From contig RCAB01000001.1 in NCBI GenBank assembly GCA_003640385.1, positions 744,001-808,000 of the forward strand: DNA of 64,000 nt, read 5' to 3'. This document shows positions 38,401 to 56,114 of this stretch, piece by piece; within the stretch, counting starts at the first letter, position 1, and every line of letters starts with the position of its first letter. The position numbers and the translations under genes are program-made. The notes beneath the pieces are model-generated. The model had not been told where the DNA came from, did no database searches, and worked only from the letters and a program-made list of their open reading frames with translations. Source of the DNA: Setaria digitata (Eukaryota > Nematoda > Chromadorea > Rhabditida > Setariidae).

Positions 38401-41400
38401 TACAGTGAATGGAGTATTTGATTTTATAGATCTGTGGCAAAAAATTGAATTGCGGCAATCACAAGTGCGATCGGTTGTGTCACGTTGGCCATTGTCCGCG
38501 ATGTTTGCAAGCAAGTAGGTTAAATTTTCGTTATATTTTTTTCCTGTTTCCCTGATTCTGTCACTCTGCAATTATCATTCCATCATTATGGGATATAGTT
38601 ATTAAACTGTCTTCTTAAAGTAGTTCTTGCTCTTGTTTTTGTCGGCTAGAATTCTGAGATTTTATACTTTTATACTTGGACGGCGTTGTTTCATATCTAT
38701 ATTTTGGACTGTGAAAAGTTCATGAAAACTGCGTTGTTATCGAAAAAAAAAAAATACTGCTTATCGTATTTTGTTGTTTACAAGAATTTATTATATTTTC
38801 CATTTAGCCTCATAATGAAACCTTTATCTGTTGATTTACTCTTTATGCTTCTCGTAATTTTGTAGGTTTTGAGGAACAATACTGCTTGTGTGGACACACC
38901 GTCCGCGAACCACCTATCCCATGCGGTGCACCGCTACCAACTTGTGATCAGCCATGCTCACGGCAACATCCCTGTGATCATCCCCCGATGCACAACTGTC
39001 ATGCAGAACCTGAATGTCCACCTTGTACTGTTCTTACTCAGAAACCGTGTTACGGTGCCCATGAGGTTTCCTATTTTGAAAATTTTGCCTCTTCAATTAT
39101 ATCGACTGAAACACTGGCTGGTTTTCGTCAATATTATCCCAAACATTTCTCTTCCTCTATCCATTTCTTCAATTGTAACCGATTAATTTTACCTTGTGCG
39201 GTGCTCATCAAAGCCATTGCTTACAGTAGAATTGCGTTATTCATGAAATAATGTAAGAAGCATTTCGTGAGTCATGTTTGTTCCAAATCATTTAGAATCA
39301 CAATTCAAGGTTGTTCAATGTAACATATTTTCACTCCATTATTGTCCGCTTATTCGCATACAGTTTTGGCTACTTTTTAAAATGATCATGCTTAGTAATT
39401 TTTGGGACATGTTTGCAGCGCTTTTTTGTTTTAGATTCGTACGAATATTCCATGCTTTTTAAATGATGTTTCATGTGGACGTCCATGTGATAAGCAATTG
39501 CAATGCAATGTACACCGTTGTAAGCGAATTTGCCATGCGGGACAATGTTTGGCTAACAACACTTGTCAACAGCCGTGTACTAAAAGAAGAAGCGGAGAAG
39601 CCTGTGACCATATTTGCGGCCTTCAGTGTCATGGTGATACCCCTTGCCCCAAAAGTTATGCATTTATGCCCGACAAATTTTGGACTTTTTTATCCAAGTC
39701 ATCATCTGAAAACTTAGAGCTCATAGTGTGATTAAGTTGAAGTATGGAAAATATATTTATTGTGTTATTTATTGAACCCTTATTGCTCGAGATACTCAAA
39801 TGTAAGAAATTAATAGCTGAAAGATCAATTTTTCGTTCCAATTTGTAATTTCAGCTCTTGTTCGACCAAAGTGGCTGTCAGCTGTTCATGCCTTCGAAAG
39901 TCGTCTGAAATGCGTTGTTCCGATGTCGAAAAAGCTTATCAGAAATCGTTATCGCTGAAAGCGGTAGAAGACATCCATTCAAATCCGTCTGAGGAGAAGC
40001 GACTATTAAAACGGAGTGCAAGTACAGACAGATATCGTTGGTACGATTGTTTTTTTTTTTGACTTGAGTTTTAATAACTTAGCTGGTCGCACTAGTAACC
40101 TGTTTGTATTTTTCATAGTTTGTTCCTGTTTTTGATGAGAAAATATAAAATAAGGTGAAAAAAGTTTAGTGGTACCAAGGTGTTACATGGCGTGATAAAA
40201 TTTTCTGGGTTTTTCTGTGAGGGTAATTTTGCAGTCTTCCATGCGATGCTGAATGTCACCGAGTATTACGAAATAAAAAAGTGGCGGAAATATTAAACAT
40301 TTCTGAACGAGTAGCAGCTGCTTCCCTACCTACATATACTTTTTTTCTGAAAAGTAAATTAAAAACAAGCTATGGAGAAATTTTGCGCATCGAAAGCAGG
40401 TTGATCGAACTTGTGCATGATTTGGATGCAGTAATTTTTTACCTATAATTCCAATACATTTTTTTGTAGATGACACAAAATATTTTTTTGTAAGTTTTTA
40501 AAACACAATTTAATTTAGTCTATTTGATTAAGCTTTTTCCATTTGACGGAAACGATTCATTTGTAAGTTGATTGGTTGGAAGGGATACAATCATTGCAGC
40601 ATCCAAATAAAACATCAATCAATCATTCATTTCCACCAATGCATTCGGAGATCCGTCGTATAGTACATGAATATAGCACACATTTTGGCATTGAAACAGT
40701 CAGTTATGGTGAGGAACCACGAAGAAATGTGATTGCCACCGCTAAACGGTAAATTTTAAATTTTAGGCTTCAAGAAACTTTATTAGTTATTTTATGTTTC
40801 TATCTTATGTTGGATGTTTTTAGTGTGGCATAGGGAACATTCAGTCAACTGACGAACAATCCATTTTTTTCATTACCAGGGAAACCACTGTTAGATTTCT
40901 GTTTATGATATCAAATTTCATGATTCAGTTAAAGGCGGTTTGACATTTGCGCTACAGAAGATTTTTTGGAAGAAGTAAAGATTTACGATATCAGAAGCAG
41001 CAAGGGAAAAAAAGGCATAGAAAATTTATCGGGGTATCAAAGAAATTAGTCTAGAATTGAAACTAAATTTAAGGTGTAACTTAGGAAAGGACAGTTTTTC
41101 TAACCGTTTGACGGATCAGTTACAGTTAGATGAAAATAGAACAACTGTTGGAAAATTACTTGGTATTATTTTAACTTATTGTTATAATATCTATTCGTTT
41201 CCCCTGTTATTGGAAGGGATCTCGCAATAAAATCTTATCTTTACCGAAATTTTGTCTTTCTTTAGTTTACAGTTTGAAGCTATTAGTATCGAAATTTTTC
41301 AGGAATGTGAGTTCTATACCAGCATTACTTCTTACTTCCATGGGACGTACGTTAGCAGCGCCTATATCGGTGTAAGGATTTCATCGTGCTGTTATTCACT

Positions 41401-41837
41401 TGTTTCCGATTTACTCTGTAATTATTCGTATTCATATGTGGCTTACTCTTATATTTCCCTTAAATTATCATTTGATTTATCCATTACCTAACGAGATCAT
41501 AATAAAACTTCTAGATGTTCATCTAACCTTGCTATTCTGACAGCCTAATTCCACTTTCTGCAGATTTGTGGAACGAGGTTATTGATGGTAAAAATGATCG
41601 TCCAAGTCCTGAGAAAATGAGAAAATCCAGGATGGATAATGATCATTAAAAAAAAAAAAACGTTAATTATTCATAGATATTTCCAGGTCAAATAGTTTGG
41701 TGATTGTACCACAGAAAACATTGTCGTCTACCTCAAAAGATTTTTCATGGAGCACTGAAAACAGAATGCAACAACTCCAGTCAGCAGGAAAAGTGCTAAA
41801 ACGAAGTTCTAAGGAACCATTTATATCACAAAAATAA
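32411..41837 (+). CDS. nfx-1: NFX1-type zinc-finger and R3H-domain protein (NFX1 / shuttle craft family)
   Basis: Twenty-two exons: 32411-32531, 32795-33037, 33122-33194, 33328-33431, 33830-33952, 34513-34611, 34821-34894, 35302-35501, 35977-36163, 36434-36536, 36647-36773, 37308-37492, 37827-37958, 38253-38359, 38430-38514, 38866-39065, 39435-39727, 39855-40040, 40235-40430, 40600-40748, 41303-41371, 41687-41837. They join in frame to 1068 residues. Residues 1-255 are a low-complexity Pro/Ser/His-rich region. At about 262-345 is a RING/PHD-like finger: [26 protein letters not shown]. From about 350 to 880 there are repeated NFX1 fingers, for example [21 protein letters not shown]. At about 947-996 is an R3H nucleic-acid-binding domain: [15 protein letters not shown], then EEPRRNV. 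Family members bind DNA or RNA and act in transcription or post-transcriptional control; the finger may have ubiquitin-ligase activity. The 39727 donor is weak and adds about 24 unusual residues. The short exon 41303-41371 is supported by phase and by an expected Pro-rich end. Confidence 0.93.
34281..34495. repeat. AT-rich microsatellite in an NFX1 intron
   Basis: Two copies of AAAGGTTCAAATTTATAT are followed by alternating blocks of TATATA and AATAAAATT, ending in a pure (AT)n run. It lies directly before the acceptor at 34512. Confidence 0.85.
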
Positions 41838-42635
41838 AACCTGGTTCATTTTTATCTACTGTAGACGCGTAACTGAAATGACTGAAAACAAATATTTGTT
41901 TCTCTGTTACTTTTTGGATTTCTATCTTTGCTAAATTAAGCACTAATAATTTTTCTTTAACATTTGTTTTATAGCAGCTCTTGATCGAAAGTGAGCGAAG
42001 TTGACGAACATTCTTATATAATAAATAAAGGAACTTACTTATGTTTGTAGAGTTGTATTACTTCGAGTTAGTCTGAACTGGTACTTTTTTTTTCACTCAT
42101 CATCCCACTGAAACATTTCTTTTTTAAGAAAACAATAAATATGAAGGCATCAGCATGTGTCTAATTTATGAGATTTTGAAACAGAAATAAATATTCTCTG
42201 TATCAGATACTCCATTATTTTTCTAAAAAGTTGCACAACTTATCGTGATTGCATTTTTGGTTATCATTTCGTAGCACCATGCGATATTCTTTCTAGCTAA
42301 GATTTTATGTTACCTTGGTAGAAAAACTGTGATAAGACGGCGATTCATGTATTCTAGAAATAAAGGTACTAAACAGTTTTTCAATGATTAGAAGGCTCTA
42401 CTTGAACTATAGGGAAATGTTCTCTTCAGTGATAGTTTTATTTGTTAATCTCATTGGTTTTTCCTTTTTGAAATTCTTTATTTGTTTTCGAACTTTTAAT
42501 AAAAGTCTTTTTGTACTTTTTTTACTTCTTTGCAAAATTGTTACACTACTTTGCGCATATTTTGAATTTCATTTTGATTCATCCTTTTTTGGATTCTTCT
42601 AAACTCTAATATATCATGTAAAAAAGGCGGAAAGA
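41838..42635. other. short spacer between NFX1 and RanGAP
   Basis: It contains the NFX1 3' UTR with overlapping AATAAA signals at 42020-42029 and then T-rich sequence up to the RanGAP start. No further gene is seen. Confidence 0.5.
42020..42029 (+). terminator. polyadenylation signal of NFX1
   Basis: Two overlapping AATAAA motifs about 185 bases after the NFX1 stop codon. Confidence 0.6.
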
Positions 42636-45600
42636 ATGAAGAAGCCGATCGAGATAAATAACGAATGGACCCTTTCATTTCGTGATGAGCAGCAGAAACT
42701 GGACAGTGAGGATGATGGTCTGTTGCTGCCACTTATTTTCTAAGCTATGAATTTTTTTTATGAACATAACCTTTTCAGAACAAACATTGATAGACTGTTA
42801 TATAGAATAGCTAACAAAAGTTCACGAGTAGTAGATCTAGTTCTCTCTCTTACAGCAATACAGTAACGTCTTTCTGGGATGAAACAGGGTGCAGGTTGAC
42901 TAAGTGACTATTTCTGCACCCCTCTTCTAACCTTGTATGCAATGTCTTCTGTACATGAATCAGATAAGTTAAACTATATGGAATCACAATGTTGTTTGCT
43001 TGTGTTTTTAGTGGAGGGGATGGCGGAAGTCATAGAGAATGCTGATCTTATAGAAGTCCTAGAACTGCGTGGTAATACTATGGGTATTGGAGCCGGAAGA
43101 AGACTTTCACGTGCATTAGAACTTCATCCAGAATTGAAGGTTATTTTGCATCGTGAAATTGAAAGGATGGTTTCAAAAAGCAAAACTCCTAGATATTTTA
43201 GCCTAACTCGGACGTATGTAAGGTTTTTATTACGTGAATCTTTTAAAGTGTGTTCTCGACCGTTATAGTTATGGATTAGTAATTATCTTTTTTGATAATG
43301 CCCCCTAGCAGCCCACGTCCCTTTTTGGAGCTTACGTCCCTTCGTAGAGGTTCTTCCCCACACTCGTAAATCATTAAGATTCACAAATTTTGCGTCTGAT
43401 TAGAGTAAAAAGTTTTGATTGGGAATTCATCATGAAAACTTGAAGAAAAAAAGCCTTAAATTTTCCTCTAACTTACCCTTTCGTTATTTTCATACACCGA
43501 GCTTAGAGTTAATTTGAATATTCTCAAGTAGTAATTTTTTATGAATTCAGTGCAGTTCTCATCTAAGTTGATTCCTTAGTGATTACAAAGCATCGTTGTT
43601 CACAGCACTGTTTACTCTCACGTAATCATGATCCTCTCTCTATTTTTCATAATTTTTCATCCATAATTTCTGTTCCTAAATTTTAATTTATTAGTTTTAG
43701 CGAGCCCTATGGAGTGATATGTTTACGGGACGACTGAAAGAAGAAATTCCTCCAATTTTGGTTCGGTTTATTCAGTGATTATTTGTTTCAAAACAAATCT
43801 TTTTTTCATTTTTCATATCAGAAAATCTCGCATAATTGATACTATCAGTTTAATTCCCCTACACTATTTCGTCGCATTGAATAATATATTTGATATTCTC
43901 TTCTCTTATGCTTAGGAAACTATCCATGATCGGGTTGGTTTTTTGGCAAACCAGTCAGTATAGTAGATTGTGTCAAGCTGTCACAGATCCTGGGAACTTT
44001 TAATATTGTGTCAAGTGCTATACCAAGTATCAGAGGGCTTCCAAGCACTTAAAAGTATACCTAACAGGAAAATCAGATTTGTAGCTATCTTTATGTGATG
44101 CGATGATCAGATGTGGAACACAATTAGTTGAATTGGATCTTTCGGACAATGCATTCGGCCCAATCGGTGCTGAAGCGATTGAAAAGTTTCTGGGAAGTCC
44201 TTCCGCTTATTCACTAAAAATATTGAAATTGAATAACAATGGTTTGGGTGCTGGAGGAAAGGTAAATTATATTGACCCTTGATTTCTTTCATAATATGAT
44301 TTTGTATGAGAAATATTTATTTAAGATTATTAATCTAATTTCAAAGTCAAGTCTTACAAAGCAATGATTAAAATAGTGCTTGACTTTTCCAAATCATTAT
44401 TAACATGTAAAATCTTGTTCTTCGTTAGGAAATTTCAGATTATTGGTAGATCACTTATACAGTGCCATGCAAATGCTCGAAAAGATGGACAGAATTTTCA
44501 ATTAAAAACTTTTATTGCTGGTAGGAATCGTTTGGAGGATCCTGGAGCATTGGCCTTAGCAGAAGCTTTCAAAGTAACGTTACTGAAAAATTCTTTAGCT
44601 ATTGGAGAAACTTCAAGTAATTTTTGAAAAGATTATTAGAAATCCATTGTTACTTAGTTGTCTTGTAATTTTAATTTTAATTTCAAGATTTTGTTTTAGA
44701 TATTGGGCTCCTTGGAAGAGATAACGATGTATCAAGATGGTATAAAAGCTAAAGGAATTGAAGCTCTAGCGGAATCATTTCGTCATAACCCCAATTTAAA
44801 AATAATCAACCTTAGTGATAATACGTTTACTGTACAGGGTGCTCGTGCAGTCGCGCAGGTAATTTGGTTGTTTGCTTTTGATTATATATTCGTAGTTAAT
44901 ATTCTTTCATTTTATACAGATTTTTTTTCGATTTTGTTGAATGTAAAGAAATTAGAAATAAATAGTGTTTTGTTGCTTTTTTTAGCAAGCTTCTGGTTGG
45001 ATTTAAACGGTAAATTAGTATAGCATTAGTAATGATAAGGATGAGAGAAAGGAGAAATAGTAGTCCTAATCATTTACCATGTAGTGACGATTCTTTTTAG
45101 GTTCTACGGAATTTAATAAAACTTGAAATTTTGGATTTTGGGGATTGTTTGTGTCGAGACAAAGGTGCTTCTGCTATTATTGAAAGTATTTCGCCGTTAC
45201 TTCACTCGTGTTTGAAAGTCCGTTTGTTTTATTTTGTTTTTTTTTTTTTTTTTTTTTTAACAACTGTGTTCTAACATATATATTTTCTTCACGGAGAAAA
45301 CACCTGTGCATTATATATTTCTCTTTCTCCACTATTTATTATTCCTTTGTATTCACATTTCATCATAAGTTCTCTTTTGAAATGAGCAACGTTACGATGC
45401 AGAATCAGCTTTAGGCCTGAGTAAAACTGAGGCTGTTACATAAGAGAACAAAATTCATGTAGTGTTTCACTTTGATAAAAACTTCCTTGATGAAGAGCAG
45501 TAGAGAGTACAATTGTGACTTTTTTTTTACCAAGTCTACTTTACGCTTTATTTAAAAATATCTTCTGTAATCGTATGTTTAGGAAGTCAATTTGTCAGGG

Positions 45601-48600
45601 AATGAATTGAGTCCATTTGTGATCGAAACAATCCTCAACAAAGTTAGTAAAGGCTTTTATCTGAAATCCCTTGTATTACACACAAACAATATGGGAAATC
45701 GATTTGAAGAAATGAAATCGAGATGTGAAAAATATGATTTTATTGATTTGGGCGAAGAAAGGTTGGTGTTTCAATAAAAACTTACTAAAATTTCTGCGCT
45801 GTTAACCTATCCTTTTTATAAGTGAAAAATGATATTCTAAAGATACACAATTAACATATTTGTTTCAGAGCTTTTATATATTTTTTTCTTCAATGATGGT
45901 TATAGTGATGACCAAGGAACGCTAGATGAAGAAGATAGTGAAAATGACCGTTGTCAAGAGCTTTGTTCGGAGGAAAGTTTTTCCAGTGAATCGAGTAAGG
46001 AAAATGATGATGGACAAACGAAAAATAGCGGTACTGGTCATAGTATTTTTTCGATTTGTATTTTAGATTTATTTCGATATCCTTCGGAAATAAGATGTTA
46101 TCGGAAACAGAGGTCATTTTATTCACTTTTGTTCTTTTTGCCCTATTCAATCTGCTTCAGAAGCACTATTTGCAAGCGACGTTTTCACTGTCAAGATTAG
46201 GTTACTAAGATCCCTGACTTTCTTCACATCTATTACGTGCAAAACCTTTTCATACTGTTTTGTTTCTAAACTGGTTGGCTTAAAACTTTTCGTCAATAGT
46301 TTGAAAACAGTTACAGATGCTACGGCTGATAGATTTTTGAAAATTGATGTTTCAGAAACAGTGATTTCCTTCAGAAATCAGCAGTGGAGCTCTAAAGAGG
46401 ATGGTAAGCATTTTTTTTTCGATTTACAAAAAAATTTTTCATTTCCAGTGCTTAGGTGGTTCTTGAGTGCGTTTTTGACTTTTTTAGCGTTAGAATGTTT
46501 TCGTTTTTCAGCTGTGCTTTATTTCTATATGAAATATATTATCAACATACTCATTTACTCTTGTTATTCCATAGATTAGTTGGAATACTTATTTTATCAC
46601 AAATTGTGAATGATAATTTTAGTGTGAAATTAAATAGCAGATAATAGGAACTTGCTTGATAAGAAGTAGTGTTTTATATGTGGATAACAGTTGCAGCGGA
46701 AACCGTCGTTCAGGCATTATTATCGCAGAATTATGCAAAAGTTTTGGATTTGCAAGGAAGCCATATTGACATTGGAGCATGCAAAAGGATTGCAAAAGCT
46801 CTGCAAGAGCGTATGCAAAGGGTGAGTTATTTAAAATAGTTTTAAATTCAATATCCATTAGTCAGATATGTAGCTATAAAATATAAATTTCTGTCTAAGA
46901 TTTTGTCCTAACAGATTTCTAGATTTCCCTCTACTCTTCAGCAAATAATCGCTATTGTTTATAATGGTTTTCGGAGTAATTTTTTACTAACAAAGTGGGT
47001 CAGGCATTTAACTAGAAAATTTACTAGGAAGCAGAATCTTCATAATGCAGATCTCTTTAGGATGTATAAAATGTATTTAGAATTACTATTTTGTAAATAG
47101 CGAATTAATTTTTATATTCGCTGCAGCGCATGCAGAGCTTAGAAGAAGTGAATTTAAGTCAAAGTGGAATCACTTCTGAAGGTATGTTAGATCTTGCCCA
47201 TGCATTCAGAGATAATCCAAACTTAAAAGTTATCATTCTCAGTGGAAACACATTAAAAGTTGATGGTGCCGTTGCGTTGGCTGAAGTAAGTTCTTTATTT
47301 ATTTTTATTTTAGTTTCAGCAGAAAAAGAGTGGGAGTTTTTGTTGGTGATACAGGAAGCAAAAAGTAGATTGCTTAAATTCGTTTCAAACTTTATTTTGA
47401 GATTCCGATTATGAAGCTATTGTTCGGTTGTTACAATTTACATAATTCGTAATGTGAGATCAATTCTGGTGGACATTTTTTAGACCTTTTCTTCATAAAC
47501 ATGCAAATCGCATTTTTTTTTCTGGTGGGTATATGACAGCTGAAGCTTTACCTTCTTCAATTTCGGCAGGAAAGCCTTTGGTATAATTTTTAGGCAGTGT
47601 CTTCATTACCCTTGCTTGAAGTACTGGACCTCAGCTCTTGTGCTTGTCAGGAACGTGGAATTTTGGCTGTAGTAGCGAACTTAAGTTCATCAATACATCA
47701 ACGTTTGAAGGTATTTATTTTCTCATCAAAGTGTGAGATATCGTTTGTTTTCTCGGTGTATGGAACTGACTTCTGTGGCTGATTACTAATAATTTTTTTT
47801 TTCCAGCAATAATTTTGCATGAATTAATGAAACATGTATAATATGGCAGTAATATAACCTGCAAACAAGATTATTAGTAATTTCGTTTAAAAGGTATTCG
47901 AAAAACAAAGAAATTATCAGAATCAAGCAGTTCTTAAGTTTCTCGATTTTGTTAAAAGCATTGATTTCAGCTGTTTCGGTTATTACTTTTCTGCATTCTA
48001 AATCATCTCTTTGACGGCCAACTGAATGAATAATAATGATTTAGATTGCTTAGAGCTTTTGATTTTCTGTTTTCTTATGGTTTTAATTCCTTTAAAAATG
48101 AAATATTGGATTCAACTTGTAAATTTTTTCTGATAAAGATATTGTTGAATTTTATTATTCAGTCACTACAAAATTTTATGCTTGTAGATTTTGGACTTCT
48201 CTTCGAATGATCTAGGAGCCGATGCGGTGCACCAGATCGTATGCTTTTTTGCAACTGGTGGGTTCCATTTAGAACGTCTTTCGCTGCACTCTAACAATAT
48301 CAAATGTCGTTTCAATGAATTGAAAGGGAGATTTTCGCATGTTGAATTTTTGGATTTTGGATGTAACAGGTAAAATTATGTCGAGAGAAGTGAAAAAAAA
48401 AAGATTGATGGAATGGATGGATTCATTTTTAATTTCATATTTGAAAGAGTATTAGTATCATTTGCGAGTTTCTTAATAACATTAAAAAGTAATGACAAAA
48501 GATATGGAGTTTTTCTGGTTTTTCTTTCTCTTATAGCAGTGGTAAAATCTCTTTGATGGAAGAATTACCTGTGGTAGAAAGACCGGAAAAAAGATCAGGG

Positions 48601-50257
48601 GATGATAGCAATGAACCTGCCGAAGATGTTGGTATACAAGTAAAGGAGGTTACACATCTAACCATGGTTATAATTAAGATGATTTTCCTAATAATCTTTT
48701 TCATCTAGATTACCTTAATCACTTTTCACTTTAATCGACTACCACTATTAGAAACTAATTACAAACCGAATTAGTCTTGACGACAGTGATTCCCTTTTCT
48801 AGTTTTGGTATAGTGCAAACTTTTCTAATTGCACTGATTTCCGATATAACAAACTTCTAGGACGATATAATTTTGTTTACAAGAAAGCCGTCAGTTACTA
48901 TGCTTCACGTTTTTTCATCAGACGTAAAAACTCTTGTAGAAACATTGCAGGTATGCTATTTCGTTTGATTTTGTTTTCGTAACTGGGAAGCCTTTTTCAC
49001 TTTTTAACAATATGTCTTGTTGTCTATCCTCATCGCATGGTCAGTGAAGCTTTACCGTTCTCAGTTCTTAACTCTGATGCCAACAACGCTGAGTAGAGAG
49101 AATTTTAAGTTCACTGTCGTTCTTGTATTAGTGTTTATTATTTTCAATATTTCTATTGAGCATGATATTTTGTTGTCGTTGATAGATTAAAATTAAAATT
49201 TCAGTAAGAGATAAAATGTTTTTGGCATCTTTATATTTCAGACTGATTTGAATGGAAGGACCCAAGAAGTATCAGCAGCTTTATTGTGTTCATTTTGTAC
49301 ATTGCTTTCTATGGAGATACCTCATGAGCAAATGCTAAAAGAAAGGATCATGACGTTGACGGGTCTGCTCTATTTTTATTGCAAAATTTGAATAGTTATA
49401 ATATCTTGTGGGGAAATATTTTTGGTCCGTAAAATTTTCAGCTGAACTGATATTCAGTGAAGCTAATAAAATGTTGGCGAATTGTGTTTGGATCCATATA
49501 AGTTTGGCAGTGGTTCCATTTATTGGTTAAATTTTATAAGTGTCATACATTGACTTTAGTAAAATATTATCCGAAGTTGTCTAATCATAGTTATTATCTG
49601 AAATCTTTTCAAAAAACAAATTTACGGGCTGTGCAATTGCAGATGTGATCTTGACAGCTGCAGAAAAAGTTAATCGCCAGCCAGTTTCGGCAACGGAATC
49701 AATATGCAATCAGCTTTTAGCGTTTGCGGGTGCTGTTCGGGTTTGCTACTTTTCTAATTTGAATAGCAGCTTTCACTAAAAATGTTTGTAAGCAGTGATT
49801 TTTTTTCATTGTGAGAAATGCAAATACTGCTCAGGTATGTTGCCTGGTAGATTGGTACATTATCTTTATTTTCTTTATTTGTCATTATTATCATCACTTG
49901 TTTTTGAAATAATGAAAATGCGGACGATGAAAACTGAATTATTTGCAGGCAGAAGTTCCTTCGCGAGTAGTGACAAATACCAACAGCGTGATTTGTTTAT
50001 TAGATTCAATGTTGGAGCGTGGACATTTTCGAGATTTACGTCAAACCATTGCGTTTTCCCTGTAAGTGGTCTTTAGGTTTTGAAGTTTGATGTAAGGGAC
50101 CAACCTTCTCGAACAATCACTGAATATCTATTGCTTTTTCTTACATATTTTATATAGAGATTGTGGTCACTTCCTAATTTCAGCAGTACCATCAAACAGA
50201 TCAAACAGACCAGCCTCAATTGAAGTGTTGGAATTGATCGATTTATGCAAGCGATGA
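42636..50257 (+). CDS. ran-2: Ran GTPase-activating protein with duplicated LRR block
   Basis: Twenty exons: 42636-42717, 43012-43139, 43701-43760, 44085-44261, 44439-44573, 44700-44858, 45101-45217, 45583-45761, 45906-46030, 46311-46403, 46691-46821, 47127-47285, 47594-47710, 48188-48369, 48537-48639, 48861-48950, 49242-49362, 49643-49740, 49949-50061, 50158-50257. They join in frame to 822 residues; human RanGAP1 has 587. Residues 28-345 are the catalytic LRR domain, with WSDMFTGRLKEEIPP (the conserved Arg of RanGAPs), ELDLSDNAFGP, NNNGLGAGG and AGRNRLEDPGALALAEAF. An acidic stretch follows (about 345-390). Residues 419-614 are a second LRR block that repeats exons 6-8 and part of exon 2. 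Residues about 650-822 are a helical C-terminal domain like that of animal RanGAP1. The protein stimulates GTP hydrolysis by Ran at the cytoplasmic face of nuclear pores. The longer form may be shared by nematodes: I recall the worm protein is about 960 residues. A NAGNAG acceptor at 48534-48539 allows one Ser to be skipped. Confidence 0.95.
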
Positions 50258-51377
50258 CTTTATGATAGAGACTAAAGAAATTCAGGAACTTTCGCTACAA
50301 AACTTTTTTTTTTTCCTAACATATCCTTCAATTTTAATTTTGTTCATTCTTTCACCAAGACTTTCATCAGATGCGGTTGACACGAAAGATGATGCTGCTC
50401 ATAATTTGGCACATTAGCAGTTCATTAAAATAAGACATTCCCCGTAGTTATTGAGTTTTCCGGTTATATAAACAAGACAACTTTCTTATAAAAAGTTTAT
50501 GGCAGAATCACATTATGGAGCAGTAATGTTCTTGTGTAGTTGTCTACGCTATAATTGCTATTTTCATTAGCCATACGTAATAGAACTTCTCAGTGTGCGT
50601 AACAAATGCATTCAATATTATATTGTAGATTCCATCTTTTTTATACACACCGTGATTGAGCTTTTGTAAAGTAGACTAATAAAAAAAAAAAAAAATTACT
50701 TGATAATCATGCTCATAAGGCAAATTTTTTCCTTATAACTTAGATGTTCAAAGTCGGGAAAAGGTCGAAAAATTAATTTCGGCCATGATAAATTCCTTTC
50801 TTAGCAATCGTTTCCCTTTAGATGTCATCGATCTCAACAGTTTGTTATTACTTACTAATTAAGCTCCCTACCAAGTCTTACTTCGCACTTCATTTGTGGA
50901 TATTTTGTTGTTTCTCGTTACTAATTACTAATCGTATTCGAATAAATGTTTTAAATGAAGTCTGTAAGGGGGCTTTTGGAGTGTGCCATACAGATCCTAT
51001 ACATAACGGGACTGAAGTTGTAGGCGTTCGAACATTTCACACTATGGTGTTGTGTACGAATTTTATGTTACAGCAGGTGTGTGAGGTGGAATCGGTGGAT
51101 GCGTGATAGAGTTAGGTGGGGGCCGAGGTGGTGTGGTAATGTTGGAGGTGCACGTTTGACGTAGTGTGAGCTCTTTGGTCATAATTTATTCTTGCGCTCC
51201 GTCAACATCTATGAGACAGTGATTTGTTCGTTTCAGTATGTGGCTCACCGTTTCTGTTAATAGTATTCCTGAGCGGCTGTGTATTTAAAAGTGGCATTTA
51301 GTTATTCCATTCACGTCAATTTCTTCATCAACTGTTATTTATTTTCACTCATTCTTTCTTTTTTTAAGACATAGCGT
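50258..51377. other. spacer between RanGAP and ATP synthase beta
   Basis: It holds the RanGAP 3' UTR (AATAAA at 50678) and probably the atp-2 promoter. The part from about 50950 to 51180 is G-rich compared with its surroundings. No exon chain was recognised. Confidence 0.5.
50678..50683 (+). terminator. polyadenylation signal of RanGAP
   Basis: AATAAA followed by an A run, about 420 bases after the stop codon. Confidence 0.5.

Positions 51378-56114
<4,737 letters not shown>

Noticed and set aside
41252..41491. 79-codon open frame with [14 protein letters not shown]
   Set aside because: Wrong frame. The real exon here is 41303-41371, read in another frame, which fits the phases on both sides and the NFX1 C terminus.
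43985..44050. Weak similarity between intron sequences near 43985, 53145 and 24690
   Set aside because: Only short words such as GGGAACTT and AGAGGG are shared. There is not enough to call a dispersed repeat by eye.
50184..50223. Short last exon of RanGAP starting at 50184
   Set aside because: An acceptor at 50157 gives a longer open exon (50158-50257) in the correct phase, so the short version with an early stop was dropped.
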